Shown here: one piece after another, positions 27,590-36,378 of the stretch
How the letters are laid out: every line of letters starts with the position of its first letter
Numbering within the stretch: the first letter of the stretch is position 1
From: Streptomyces sp. Tu 3180
Lineage (GTDB): Bacteria; Actinomycetota; Actinomycetes; Streptomycetales; Streptomycetaceae
DNA length: 64,000 nucleotides
Direction of reading: 5' to 3'
NCBI RefSeq assembly: GCF_009852415.1
Contig: NZ_WOXS01000002.1
Location: forward strand, 3,636,001 to 3,700,000
The notes under the pieces: model-generated
The model's database searches: none
Seen by the model: only the letters and a program-made list of their open reading frames with translations
Told to the model about the DNA's origin: nothing
Position numbers and translations under genes: made by a program

Positions 27590-28375
27590 TCAGCCGAACT
27601 GCACCGACCGCTTCGCCAGCCCCATCCAGAACCCGTCGATCACGGACTTCTGCTCCCCGAGCTCACCGGCGGCGTCCGCGGCGCCCAGGGTGACGAAGAG
27701 CGGTGCGAAGTGCTCGGTGCGCGGGTGGGCGAGCAGGCCGGCCGGGGACTTGCGGGTGAAGTCGAGCAGCGCGTCCACGTCGCCGGACTCCAGTGCCCGC
27801 CGCCCCCAGTCGTCGAACTCCGCCGACCAGGCCGGAACACCGCCCTGCCGCAGCGCGGCCAGGTTGTGGGTGAAGAACCCGGAGCCGATGATCAGCACGC
27901 CCTCGTCGCGCAGCGGCGCGAGCCTGCGCCCGATCTCCATCAGCCGCACCGGGTCCAGGGTCGGCATGGACACCTGGAGCACCGGGACGTCGGCCTCGGG
28001 GAACATCTCGACCAGCGGGACGTAGGCGCCGTGGTCCAGGCCCCGGTCGGGGACGTCCTGCACGGGCGTGCCGGGCGCGCGCAGCAGCTTGCGCACCGAG
28101 TCGGCGAGCGCGGGGGCTCCGGGGGCGCCGTAGGTCACCCGGTAGTAGTGCTCGGGGAAGCCCCAGAAGTCGTAGACGAGGGGGACCGCCTCGGTGGCGC
28201 CGAGGGCGAGCGGGGCCTCCTCCCAGTGGGCGGAGACGACGAGGATCGCCTTCGGGCGGGGCAGCGTCGCGGACCAGGCGGCCAGCTCACCGGGCCAGAA
28301 CGGGTCGTCGGCCAGGGGCGGGGCGCCGTGGCTGAGGTACAGCGCGGGCATGCGCTCCTGAGTGGCTGCGGTCAT
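27590..28375 (-). CDS. Class III extradiol (DODA-type) ring-cleavage dioxygenase family protein
   Basis: 261 residues. The family (YgiD/4,5-DODA dioxygenase, LigB superfamily) opens catechol-type rings with Zn or Fe. Candidate metal His residues are in LYLSHGAPPL, VSAHWEE, GLDHGAYVPL and GFFTHNLAAL. FWGFPEHYY is another family landmark. It is divergent from a MarR regulator, with two palindromic operators between them, so MarR-controlled response to an aromatic or redox compound is likely. Confidence 0.88.
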   Translation of the reverse strand: MTAATQERMPALYLSHGAPPLADDPFWPGELAAWSATLPRPKAILVVSAHWEEAPLALGATEAVPLVYDFWGFPEHYYRVTYGAPGAPALADSVRKLLRAPGTPVQDVPDRGLDHGAYVPLVEMFPEADVPVLQVSMPTLDPVRLMEIGRRLAPLRDEGVLIIGSGFFTHNLAALRQGGVPAWSAEFDDWGRRALESGDVDALLDFTRKSPAGLLAHPRTEHFAPLFVTLGAADAAGELGEQKSVIDGFWMGLAKRSVQFG

Positions 28376-28414
28376 GACGGCGACTCCCTCCGGCGATGTG
28401 GCGCCGACAGTTTG

Positions 28415-28428
28415 CTTGAACTATCAAG
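28415..28428. promoter_or_regulatory. Operator 1 (CTTGA-N4-TCAAG)
   Basis: Perfect 5-nt arms, 40 bp upstream of the dioxygenase start. It is related to operator 2 at 28456 (10 of 15 aligned positions). Probably bound by the MarR protein. Confidence 0.6.
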
Positions 28429-28455
28429 TTCCACTCCCGACCCTACGCCCAGTTT

Positions 28456-28469
28456 GTTTAAGTTTCAAG
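28456..28469. promoter_or_regulatory. Operator 2 (GTTTAAGTTTCAAG)
   Basis: A degenerate copy of operator 1, 25 bp before the MarR start. The placement suits autoregulation. Confidence 0.5.
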
Positions 28470-28493
28470 GAGACTGGACGTAAAGTGGAGTAC

Positions 28494-29009
28494 ATGAAGA
28501 CGGCACCCGAATCGGCACGCGCCGAGGAACCCCGCTGGCTCACCGACCGGGAGCAGCGCGTCTGGCGCTCGTACATCGAGGCCACCACCCTCCTGGAAGA
28601 CCACCTCGACCGCCAGCTCCAGCGTGACGCGGGAATGCCGCACGTCTACTACGGCCTGCTGGTCAAGCTCGCCGAGTCCCCGCGCCGGCGGCTGCGGATG
28701 ACGGAACTGGCGAAGTCGGCGAAGATCACCCGCTCCCGCCTCTCGCACGCCGTGGCCCGCCTGGAGAAGAGCGGATGGGTGCGCCGGGAGGACTGCCCCT
28801 CCGACAAGCGGGGCCAGTTCGCGGTGCTGACGGACGAGGGCTACGAGGTGCTGCGCCGGCACGCGCCCGGTCACGTGGACGCCGTGCGCCAGGCGGTCTT
28901 CGACCGGCTCACCCCGCAACAGCAGGAGTCCCTCGGCGAGATCATGCGGATCGTCGCCGAGGGACTCGAGCCGAGCGAAGCGGGTGCGGACCTGCCCTGG
29001 CTCCGCTGA
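28494..29009 (+). CDS. MarR-family transcriptional regulator
   Basis: 171 residues. A winged-helix core (LRMTELAKSAKITRSRLSHAVARLEKSGWVRREDCPSDKRGQFAVLTDEGYEVLRRHAPGH) is flanked by dimerisation helices. The ATG at 28494 has AAGTGGAG upstream. It is divergent from the dioxygenase gene. No Cys is prominent in the core, so a ligand- rather than oxidation-sensing mode is more likely, but this is inference. Confidence 0.92.
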   Translation: MKTAPESARAEEPRWLTDREQRVWRSYIEATTLLEDHLDRQLQRDAGMPHVYYGLLVKLAESPRRRLRMTELAKSAKITRSRLSHAVARLEKSGWVRREDCPSDKRGQFAVLTDEGYEVLRRHAPGHVDAVRQAVFDRLTPQQQESLGEIMRIVAEGLEPSEAGADLPWLR

Positions 29010-29198
29010 CGGGCGGAAGCCGGGGCAGGTCCGGGGAGACCGTGCGGACGAGGCGTCCCCTCCTCGTCCGCACGGGTGGCCCGAAGGGACACGCGGGGAG
29101 GCGTACGGACCGGGACCGCCGGCGGACGACGGCCGGAACCGGACCGCCGGCGGACGATCACCAGAACCGTCAGTGGGCGACCGCCGGAACCGGAACCG

Positions 29199-30770
29199 TC
29201 AGTGGGCGACCACCGGCACCGGAACCTCGTCCAGGGCGGTCTCGTCCGAGGACGAGGCGATCGTGGTGCCGCCCGGCCGGCCGGCGTTGACCAGGGTCAG
29301 GGCGATGGCCGCGGCCACGACCAGGATCCCGACGGCGAACCAGATCGCGCTGGTGTAGCCCTCCACCTGGGCCTGGAGCTGGACCAGCTGCTGCTGGGAC
29401 CGGCTCGTGGCGCCGCCGATGTGGTCGGCGACGTAGGACGTGGTGGCCGAGGCCGCGATCGTGTTCAGCAGGGCCGTGCCGATCGCGCCGCCCACCTGCT
29501 GCGAGGTGTTGACCATCGCGGAGGCGACCCCGGAGTCCCGGGGCTCGACGCCCTGGGTGGCCAGGGACATGGCCGGCATGAACGCCGTACCCATGCCGAG
29601 GCCGAGCAGCAGCATCGCCGGCAGCAGCAGGGCCGCGTACGAGGAGCCGATCTCCATCTGCGTCAGCAGCAGCATGCCGAGCGCGGCGACCAGGAAGCCG
29701 GGACCCATCAGCAGCCGGGGCGCGACCCGGGTCATCAGACGGGTGCCGATCTGGGTGGAGCCCGTGATCATGCCCGCGATCATCGGCAGGAAGGCGAACC
29801 CGGTCTTGACCGGCGAGTACCCCTTGACGACCTGGAGGTAGTACGTCAGGAAGAGGAACAGGCCGAACATCGCGATGATCGCGAGGCCGAGCGAGAGGTA
29901 GACCCCGCCGCGGTTGCGTTCGGTGACCACCCGCAGCGGCAGCAGCGGCGCCTTGACCTTGGCCTCGGTCAGCACGAAGGCGGCGAGCAGCACGGCGGAG
30001 GCGACGAACATGCCGACGGTCACGGAGTCGCTCCAGCCGTCGGACTCCGCGCGGGTGAAGCCGTAGACCAGCGCGACCAGGCCCAGGGTGGACAGCACCA
30101 CGCCGGGGATGTCCAGCGGCGAGCGGTTGCGGCCGCCCTCCGGCTCACGGACGACGAAGTACGCGCCGGCCGCGGCGACGACGGCGAACGGGATGTTCAC
30201 GAAGAACGTCCAGCGCCAGTCCAGGTACTCGGTGAGGAAACCACCGAGGATCAGGCCGACGGCGCCACCGCCACCGGCGATCGCGCCGTAGATGCCGAAC
30301 GCCTTGGCGCGCTCCTTGCCGTCGGTGAACATCACCGCGAGCAGCGACAGCGCGGCGGGCGCGAGCAGCGCGCCGAACACGCCCTGCAGGGCGCGGGCGC
30401 CGAACATCATGGCCTCGTTGGTGGCCGCGCCGCCGAGCGCGGAGGCCGCGGCGAAGCCGCCCAGACCGAGCACGAAGGCCCGCTTGCGGCCCCACAGGTC
30501 GGCCATCCGCCCGCCGAACAGCAGCAGTCCGCCGAAGGCGAGGGCGTAGGCGGTGACGACCCACTGGCGGTTGCCGTCCGAGATGCCCAGGTCCTGCTGG
30601 GCGGAGGGCAGGGCGATGTTCACGATGGTGGCGTCCAGGACGACCATCAGCTGGGCGATCGCGATGAACACGAGCGCTTTCCAGCGATTGGCGTCGGAGG
30701 CACCGGACGAGCCGGATGAACCCGGACCACCGAGGGTCTTTCCGGGCGCCGTCGAGGCTGTTTCAGACAT
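29199..30770 (-). CDS. MFS transporter, DHA2 (EmrB/QacA) family
   Basis: 523 residues from the ATG at 30770. Fourteen membrane segments are predicted; MVVLDATIVNIALPSAQQDLG (TM1 motif), GGRMADLWGRKRAF (motif A) and GLILGGFLTEYLDWRWTFFVNIP are typical. The C-terminal tail is Ser/Asp-rich. Imperfect repeats of ACCGCCGGCGGACGA and GTCAGTGGGCGACC lie at and beyond the stop codon (29120-29215). It lies 165 bp downstream of a TetR gene on the same strand, so it is the likely target of that repressor. Confidence 0.92.
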   Translation of the reverse strand: MSETASTAPGKTLGGPGSSGSSGASDANRWKALVFIAIAQLMVVLDATIVNIALPSAQQDLGISDGNRQWVVTAYALAFGGLLLFGGRMADLWGRKRAFVLGLGGFAAASALGGAATNEAMMFGARALQGVFGALLAPAALSLLAVMFTDGKERAKAFGIYGAIAGGGGAVGLILGGFLTEYLDWRWTFFVNIPFAVVAAAGAYFVVREPEGGRNRSPLDIPGVVLSTLGLVALVYGFTRAESDGWSDSVTVGMFVASAVLLAAFVLTEAKVKAPLLPLRVVTERNRGGVYLSLGLAIIAMFGLFLFLTYYLQVVKGYSPVKTGFAFLPMIAGMITGSTQIGTRLMTRVAPRLLMGPGFLVAALGMLLLTQMEIGSSYAALLLPAMLLLGLGMGTAFMPAMSLATQGVEPRDSGVASAMVNTSQQVGGAIGTALLNTIAASATTSYVADHIGGATSRSQQQLVQLQAQVEGYTSAIWFAVGILVVAAAIALTLVNAGRPGGTTIASSSDETALDEVPVPVVAH

Positions 30771-30934
30771 GGGGGTACCCACTTCGGGACTTCGTGACGG
30801 AAATCGGGACTGTGTAACGGCAAAAAAGGGTGTCGTGAGGGAACGACTCGTCCTCGAGGACGGCCGCCGGAACGGACGCCCGTCATCCGTGCGGACGGGC
30901 GCGCCTGTGTGCGTGCGTCAGGGATTGCTGTCGC

Positions 30935-31576
30935 TCAGCTGCGCAGATCCTCCACGGTGACGGCCGCGCCCGGCAGGACGGTCCGGGCCGGGGCCCGCAT
31001 CCCGTCCAGGAACAGCTGCAGATGGCGGTGGACGAAGCGGTCGGCGCTCATGCAGCCGGTGCCGGCCGGGGGCCGGCTCAGCTGGGCGACGCCCACCATG
31101 AGGTCGCCGTACTCCACGTCGGCACGGAGCTGACCGGCCGCCTTGGCGCGGTCCATGAGCTGTGCGACGAGGCCCTCGGCACGCCGGCGCGCGTCCTCCA
31201 GGTCGGGATGGTGCTGGTCGAAGGTGCTGGAGACCATCGGGCACAGGGCGCTGATCCGCTCGTCGGCGGCGGTGTGCGCGAAGCGCTCCAGTGCTTCGAA
31301 GGCGTCCCCGGTCTCGGCGAGCGCCAGCTCGGCCGCCCGCACCGTACGGTCCATCACGGAGCAGACGACCTCGCGCACCAGCGCGTCGCGGTCGGGGAAG
31401 TTGCGGTACACCGTGGCGTTGCCGACGCCCGCCCGGCGGGCGATCTCGTCGAACGGCACGTCCGGGCCGAACTCGACGAACATCTCCCGGGCGGCGGTGA
31501 CGATCCGCTCCCGGTTGCGCAGGGCGTCGGCACGGGGCCGGGGCGCCTTGCGCGGCACGGGGGTGGCGGTCTGCAC
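30935..31576 (-). CDS. TetR-family repressor, probably of the adjacent MFS exporter
   Basis: 213 residues from the GTG at 31576 (GAGGAG upstream). HTH: RNRERIVTAAREMFVEFGPDVPFDEIARRAGVGNATVYRNFPDRDALV, followed by a TetR_C ligand domain. Two identical operators CGGGGA-N5-TCCCCG lie 51-107 bp upstream. A 14-bp palindrome CGTCCTCGAGGACG (30849-30862) lies between this gene and the MFS gene. Confidence 0.92.
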   Translation of the reverse strand: MQTATPVPRKAPRPRADALRNRERIVTAAREMFVEFGPDVPFDEIARRAGVGNATVYRNFPDRDALVREVVCSVMDRTVRAAELALAETGDAFEALERFAHTAADERISALCPMVSSTFDQHHPDLEDARRRAEGLVAQLMDRAKAAGQLRADVEYGDLMVGVAQLSRPPAGTGCMSADRFVHRHLQLFLDGMRAPARTVLPGAAVTVEDLRS

Positions 31577-31626
31577 GGTGCACTCCTCGGTTGCTGTGGC
31601 TTGCCTTTCGGTGGCTCCGCACGATC

Positions 31627-31643
31627 CGGGGAGGGAATCCCCG
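31627..31643. promoter_or_regulatory. TetR operator copy 1 (CGGGGA-N5-TCCCCG)
   Basis: Perfect 6-nt arms with a 5-nt spacer, 51 bp upstream of the TetR start. Identical arms recur at 31667. Confidence 0.75.
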
Positions 31644-31666
31644 TTTCGCGCGGACACAGGTCTAAA

Positions 31667-31683
31667 CGGGGAAACGATCCCCG
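31667..31683. promoter_or_regulatory. TetR operator copy 2 (CGGGGA-N5-TCCCCG)
   Basis: Same arms and spacer length as the copy at 31627; the centres are 40 bp apart, close to four helical turns, so dimers could bind the same DNA face. Confidence 0.75.
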
Positions 31684-31862
31684 GTTATTTCCCACCCCCG
31701 AAGACATTTCCTGTGACGCGCCTCACACTTCCCTGCCCGCGGGCTCCCGGACCCGCCCCACGATCGGCCCCTCCAGCGAGCGTCCGCGCACCCGGTGACG
31801 CAGGGTGATCAAGAGGGTGCAGTCGGAGACCGGCGGCTGCCGTGTGGAGCGGAGGTCCTCGC

Positions 31863-33179
31863 ATGCAGCCGCAGCCGAGCCCGCGCCGGATATCCCCTCG
31901 CCGCCTGGCCGCCCTCGCCTCCGTGACCGCCCTGACCCTCGCCGTCGCCACCTCGGCCGGCAACAGCCACCTCTCCTCCGGCACCTCGGCCGCCGGCGCC
32001 GGACCGACCCCCCTGTCCCGTTCCTCCGCGCACGGCCCCTGCATGATCAGCGGCGGCAGCGAGGTCCAGATGTCCGAGGGCATCCCCACGCCTCCCGGTT
32101 ACACCCGCTCCACCGGCACCGTCCGCGCCCTCACCCTGATGATCGACTTCCCCGACGCGCACGGCGAGGGCGACGCCCTCGACCGCTACGGCGAGTTCTT
32201 CCCGCAGACCCGCGAGTGGTTCCGCACCAGCTCCTACGGCCGCCTCGACTACCGCCCCGAGATCCCCGTCCCCGACTGGCTGCGCATGCCGCGGTCCTTC
32301 CGGGACTACGGCATAGAACGCGGCGCCCCCTTCGACCCCGGCTACCGCGAACTGGTCCGCGACATCGTGGCGGCGGCCGACCCCGAGGTGGACTTCGGGG
32401 AGTACGACCTGCTGAACGTGCTGATCACCCCCAACGCCGGCCCGCCCGCCCTCGACACGGTCCTGTCCGTCACCTTCGCCGGCAACACCGAGGCCCCGAG
32501 CGCGGACGGCGTCCCGGTCGCCAACGCGTCCTTCGTCTACTCCCGCCAGGACGACGGCTCCGGCTCCTACGACCGCACCGGCTACCGCGTCCTGCCGCAC
32601 GAGAACGGCCACGTCTTCGGCCTGCCCGACCTGTACACGGCCGAGGGCGGCGGCGCGGTCGGCCACTGGGACATCATGAGCGAGGACTGGGGGGCCAACA
32701 ACGACTTCCTCGCCTGGCACAAGTGGAAGCTGGGCTGGCTGGACGCGGCCCAGGTCAACTGCGTGGCGGACGCGGGGACCAGGGAGTACACCCTGACGCC
32801 GCTGGCGGAGGAGGGCGGCCCGAAGCTCGTCTTCGTCCCGCTGGACGAACAGTCCGGCTACGCCGTCGAACTGCGCACCCGCGCGGGCAACGACGAGGTG
32901 GTGTGCCGTCCGGGAGTGCTGGTCTACAAGGTCGACGCGGACGTGGACACGGGCATGGGCCCGATCACCGTCTACGACTCCCGCCGCGACAGCGGCGGCT
33001 GCACCCGCAGCCCGAACGTCCACGCGGAACTGTCGGACGCGACGTTCACCCCGGGCGAGAGCTTCGTGGACCGGCGGGCGGGCATCCGGGTGACGGTGGT
33101 GGCGGGCGACGCGGGCGGAAAGGGCAAGAAGAAGTACCGGGTGCGCGTGACGCGGAGCCCGCGGGACTCCCAGGGCTGA
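31863..33179 (+). CDS. Secreted M6-family metalloprotease
   Basis: 438 residues. The signal peptide has a twin-Arg-like basic N-region (PRRISPRRLAALASVTALTLAVATSA). The catalytic zinc motif is HENGHVFGLPDLY (HExxH variant with Asn at the third position), preceded by FPDAHGEGDALDRYGEFF and followed by GHWDIMSEDWG, which is characteristic of immune-inhibitor-A-like M6 peptidases. The ATG at 31863 has GGAGG upstream. It is the last core gene before the tRNA integration site. Confidence 0.9.
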   Translation: MQPQPSPRRISPRRLAALASVTALTLAVATSAGNSHLSSGTSAAGAGPTPLSRSSAHGPCMISGGSEVQMSEGIPTPPGYTRSTGTVRALTLMIDFPDAHGEGDALDRYGEFFPQTREWFRTSSYGRLDYRPEIPVPDWLRMPRSFRDYGIERGAPFDPGYRELVRDIVAAADPEVDFGEYDLLNVLITPNAGPPALDTVLSVTFAGNTEAPSADGVPVANASFVYSRQDDGSGSYDRTGYRVLPHENGHVFGLPDLYTAEGGGAVGHWDIMSEDWGANNDFLAWHKWKLGWLDAAQVNCVADAGTREYTLTPLAEEGGPKLVFVPLDEQSGYAVELRTRAGNDEVVCRPGVLVYKVDADVDTGMGPITVYDSRRDSGGCTRSPNVHAELSDATFTPGESFVDRRAGIRVTVVAGDAGGKGKKKYRVRVTRSPRDSQG

Positions 33180-33460
33180 TGCGGAGGCGGGGGACGGCAG
33201 ACGGGCCGCCCCGGACGGCCGGGAGAGGTCGGAGAACCTGCGCTCGATCACGGTCCCCCACACGACCGCACGGCCCTCCGGCCGTCCGACCGGACGGCGA
33301 CCGCGGTGAACCCAGCACCCCCCACCGAATCCGACCTCCACACCCCCGCCCGCTTCCCCCACGCTCTCCTGACCTGACCCCCACCCTCACGATCGCCTAT
33401 CCGGTACCCTGACGCGTGTGGTCCTCACGGACCACGAGGGCTGCGCATGCGGCCCGGCTC

Positions 33461-33536
33461 GCCTTCGTAGCTCAGGGGATAGAGCACCGCTCTCCTAAAG
33501 CGGGTGTCGCAGGTTCGAATCCTGCCGGGGGCACCA
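33461..33536 (+). tRNA. tRNA-Arg (anticodon CCT)
   Basis: A full cloverleaf: acceptor GCCTTCG pairs with CGGGGGC, D-arm GCTC...GAGC, anticodon stem CCGCT/AGCGG with loop CTCCTAA (anticodon CCT), T-arm GCAGG-TTCGAAT-CCTGC, and encoded CCA. It is the integration target of the mobile elements to its right. Confidence 0.95.
33492..33534 (+). repeat. attL core (43-bp direct repeat, copy 1)
   Basis: From the anticodon loop (CTCCTAAAG) to the acceptor end (GGGGGCAC) of the tRNA. Identical to 50664-50706. Confidence 0.92.
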
Positions 33537-33541
33537 GGGAA

Positions 33542-33575
33542 AAGACCTCCCCTCAACGTTGAGGGGAGGTCTTTG
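33542..33575. terminator. Perfect 34-bp palindromic terminator after the tRNA
   Basis: 17-nt arms beginning AAAGACCTCCCCTCAAC, with a T-rich end. It can terminate the tRNA (+) and the int operon (-). Confidence 0.88.
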
Positions 33576-33598
33576 ACATCCACGTCTGACATCAACGA
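33575..33598. repeat. Putative integrase arm-type sites, family 1 (TGACATC direct repeat)
   Basis: TGACATCCACG and TGACATCAACG in direct orientation with a 13-bp period. The same pair with the same period occurs on the other element side (50557-50580) and near other att copies. Confidence 0.6.
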
Positions 33599-33604
33599 GC
33601 GCGG

Positions 33605-34756
33605 TCACTGACGACCGGGACGCCTCCGCAGCAGCCGATCCATGTGGCTCATGGCCTCGCGCTGCGTGTCCTGCACGACGTGCGTGTAGACATCCATGGT
33701 GATGCTGATCTGCGAGTGGCCCAGGATCTCCATCACCACGCGGGGCGCGACCCCAGCCGCCGTGAGGAGCGTGGCCGTGCCGTGCCGGGCATCGTGCAGC
33801 CGGATCACCCGGAGGCCGGCGGACCGGGCGACGCGGGTGAAGGAACGGTAGAGGTTCCGCGGCTCGACCGGGCGCCCGGTCCGGGTGGTGAAGACGTAGT
33901 CCGACTCCCGCCAGGTCTCCCCCGCTTTCACCCGAGCCGCCACCTGCCGCATCCGGTGCCAGCGCAGCGGCGCGATGCAGAGCGCCGGCAGCGGAACGGC
34001 CCGACGACGACGGCTCTTGGGATCATCGTCGTACAGCACGCCCCGGCGCCGCTGCGTCTGCTGACGGACGTACAGCACGCGACCGTCGAGGTCGACGTCC
34101 GACCAGCGCAGGCCGACGATCTCTCCCCGGCGCAGGCCCATGGCGATGGCGAGCACGAAGGCCGCATAGAGCGGGTCCTTGCGCGAGGCGGCCAGGAAGT
34201 CGAGCGTCTCGTCCAGGGTCCAGGGCTTCAGCTCGCGATTGTCGGTGCGAGGAGGCTCGACGAGCTTGGCGACGTTCCGCGTGATCATTTCCTCGCGGCA
34301 CGCCGAGGACAGCGCCGAACGCAGCACGCGGTGTGCCTCCTTGGCCGTCGCCGCAGTGGTCTTCTCCTCTAGGCGGACAAGGAAGCGGCGCACGTCGGCG
34401 ACGCCGAGGGATTCGAGCCGCTTGGCGCCGAGCATCGGTACCAGGTAGAGCCGGACGTGCGCTTCGTACTTGTCGTACGTGCTGAGCTTGCGCCGGGGCT
34501 TGATGACGTTGTCCAGCCAGTACGGCAGCCACTCGGCGAGCCTGGCCGACCGGGTCGGCACGGGCACGCCCTGGTCGACCTTGTCGAGCAGTTCCCGACG
34601 CTTGGCGTCGCACTCGGCCCAGGTCTTGCCGTAGGCGAACTTACGGGCACGGGTGCCGTCCGGCTGGAGGACGTACACCGCGCACTGGAAACGGCCGTCC
34701 TTGCGCTTGGTGATGGTGCCGGCGCCGTTGGGGTTGCGCTTGCGCTGCTGGGCCAT
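33605..34756 (-). CDS. int: Tyrosine recombinase (integrase) of the AICE
   Basis: 383 residues from the ATG at 34756. An AP2-like arm-binding N-terminus (GAGTITKRKDGRFQCAVYV) is followed by a SAM-like core-binding domain (~70-165) and the catalytic domain with Arg209 (GLRRGE), His321 and Arg324 (LHDARHG), His347 (LGHSQ) and nucleophile Tyr357 (YTHV): the full R-H-R-H-Y set. The start overlaps the xis stop (TGATG-type). It catalyses integration into the tRNA-Arg 3' end. Confidence 0.95.
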   Translation of the reverse strand: MAQQRKRNPNGAGTITKRKDGRFQCAVYVLQPDGTRARKFAYGKTWAECDAKRRELLDKVDQGVPVPTRSARLAEWLPYWLDNVIKPRRKLSTYDKYEAHVRLYLVPMLGAKRLESLGVADVRRFLVRLEEKTTAATAKEAHRVLRSALSSACREEMITRNVAKLVEPPRTDNRELKPWTLDETLDFLAASRKDPLYAAFVLAIAMGLRRGEIVGLRWSDVDLDGRVLYVRQQTQRRRGVLYDDDPKSRRRRAVPLPALCIAPLRWHRMRQVAARVKAGETWRESDYVFTTRTGRPVEPRNLYRSFTRVARSAGLRVIRLHDARHGTATLLTAAGVAPRVVMEILGHSQISITMDVYTHVVQDTQREAMSHMDRLLRRRPGRQ

Positions 34757-34938
34757 CAGGCCGCCGCCTCCAGTTCGTTGGTGATGTACTCGCGGACGGC
34801 CCGCGCCGGGATGCGGCGGCACCGGCCGATGGTGATCGAGGGCAGGCGACGGGACCGGATCAGGTCGTAGACCGTGGAGCGCCCGACCTTCAGCCGCTCC
34901 ATCACCTCGGGCACCGTCAGCAGCTCGTCATCACGCAT
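34756..34938 (-). CDS. xis: Excisionase (MerR/AlpA-like HTH, Xis)
   Basis: 60 residues. LLTVPEVMERLKVGRSTVYDLIRSRRLPSITIGRCRRIPARAVREYI is the helix-turn-helix excisionase fold (HTH_17). It overlaps int by 1-4 nt and rep by 8 nt, so rep-xis-int is one coupled operon, as in pSAM2. It directs the integrase towards excision. Confidence 0.92.
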   Translation of the reverse strand: MRDDELLTVPEVMERLKVGRSTVYDLIRSRRLPSITIGRCRRIPARAVREYITNELEAAA

Positions 34939-36277
34939 GGGTCGGTTCTCCTTCCGTTCCGGGAGAGGGTTGGCGGGAGGCGGCAAGCCAGGTCTCCGCG
35001 GCTGTCAGACCGGTTCCGGCGAAGACCCAGTGCGAGAGGACGAGCACGGTGTCCGGGTCGGGCAGCGGGTGGCCGGCTTCGGCCGCGCGTTCGCGGGCCA
35101 GGGCTTCGTTGTGGTCGGCGCGTTCCTGGCGCAGGGCACCGAGGGTGACGGAGTAGGCGCGGGACTTGGTGGAGAAGTGGCCGCGGAAGCCGAGCATGTG
35201 GGCCCACTTGCGCAGGCGCAGGTCTTCGAGTTCGGGCAGGGCGCCAAGGTGCCAGCAGGTGAGGATCATGCGCCGGGCGTGGTCGGTGACGCCGGAGCCG
35301 ATCAGGTCCGTGATCGGGTTGCGGATGGGCCGGTCGAGAGTGCCCGCGGTCTCGGCACCCTTGGTGGCGTACTTGGCGATGTAGGCGGCCACGGCGCGGC
35401 TGGACAGTTCCGAGGTGCCCGCGAAGTCGGCCGAGCGAATGGGGCGGATGTCGAGCTGTTCGCCGAAGCGGAAGGCGTACGCGTGGCCGTCGAGGACCGG
35501 GCCGGGTGTCTCGGCCGTCCGGGCCGCGGAGCGGATCGCGTCGGCGAGCAGTGCGGTGGTAGCCCAGGCCGGCGGGGCGTCCTCGGCGCCGTCCGGACCG
35601 TCGAGACGGATGACGGCGTGGAAGTGGACGGCGCCGCGCCGCTGGTACTCGGCGACCTTGGCGTAGGAGACCTTGAGGCAGTGGCGCAGCGCCGAGCGGC
35701 TGATGCCCGCGCGGGAGGCGAGGTGCTGGCGCAGGTAGGTGGTGAAGCGGCCCCACAGCGCCCCGGCGTGTGCGTTCCACAGGACGGCCGCGCGGTAGTC
35801 GTAGCGGTCCGGGTCCAGGGGCGTGCCGAGGGTGGGGTCGTCGTCCGGGTGGAGGCGTCCGCAGCGGCACCGGCCGCCGCCGGGACGGTTGTGGACGGGG
35901 CCGAAGGACGGGGCGGTGAAGGTGACGAAGACGCGCGGGTGCCGGGCGACGGACGGGTCGATGCCCTTGCCGCCGCTCAGTCCGGCGGTGACGAGGTGGA
36001 AGGTGTCTTTGCGGTAGATCTCGGCGCAGGAGGCGCACCGGGTGGCGCGGCGGTTGTTGCAGCGGATGAGGAGCTGTCCGGCCGGGAGGTCGCGGTCGGC
36101 GATCTCGCGGACGATCTCCCCGGTGGCGGCATGGACGTCGAGCCGGTGGCCCTCCATCCGGACGGGTCGCTCGCAGCCGCCGAGGCGCTGGATCTGGTGG
36201 GCGTAAGCGCTGAGGTCGCCGTGCCGGGCGAGTGCGGCCAGCTGGCGGATGGCTGCGGTCTCAGCCGCAGGACGCAT
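34931..36277 (-). CDS. repSA: RepSA-like rolling-circle replication initiator
   Basis: 448 residues from the ATG at 36277, which has AAGGAGG upstream. The HUH motif is in GAVHFHAVIRLD; metal-binding Cys clusters are CNNRRATRCASCAEIY and CRCGR; the candidate catalytic Tyr is in AAYIAKYATK. Length and layout match RepSA of pSAM2. The frame is open far upstream but without a family N-terminus. It replicates the excised circle; the double-strand origin was not located. Confidence 0.9.
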   Translation of the reverse strand: MRPAAETAAIRQLAALARHGDLSAYAHQIQRLGGCERPVRMEGHRLDVHAATGEIVREIADRDLPAGQLLIRCNNRRATRCASCAEIYRKDTFHLVTAGLSGGKGIDPSVARHPRVFVTFTAPSFGPVHNRPGGGRCRCGRLHPDDDPTLGTPLDPDRYDYRAAVLWNAHAGALWGRFTTYLRQHLASRAGISRSALRHCLKVSYAKVAEYQRRGAVHFHAVIRLDGPDGAEDAPPAWATTALLADAIRSAARTAETPGPVLDGHAYAFRFGEQLDIRPIRSADFAGTSELSSRAVAAYIAKYATKGAETAGTLDRPIRNPITDLIGSGVTDHARRMILTCWHLGALPELEDLRLRKWAHMLGFRGHFSTKSRAYSVTLGALRQERADHNEALARERAAEAGHPLPDPDTVLVLSHWVFAGTGLTAAETWLAASRQPSPGTEGEPTHA

Positions 36278-36328
36278 GTGCGGGTTCCTCCTTGCAAGGG
36301 GTGGGTGTGCGGCGCAAGAGCCCGGCCT

Positions 36329-36344
36329 GTCGAGGGGGCTAGAC
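36329..36344. promoter_or_regulatory. Element operator 1 (GTCGAG-GGGG-CTAGAC) inside a hairpin, before rep
   Basis: 11 of 12 arm bases match GTCTAG-N4-CTAGAC. It is enclosed by an inverted repeat GCCCGGCCTG/CAGGCCGGGC (36320-36362) that may end the spd transcript. Suited to repress rep-xis-int. Confidence 0.65.
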
Positions 36345-36378
36345 AGCATGGGCAGGCCGGGCGGGCGGAGCGATGAGG

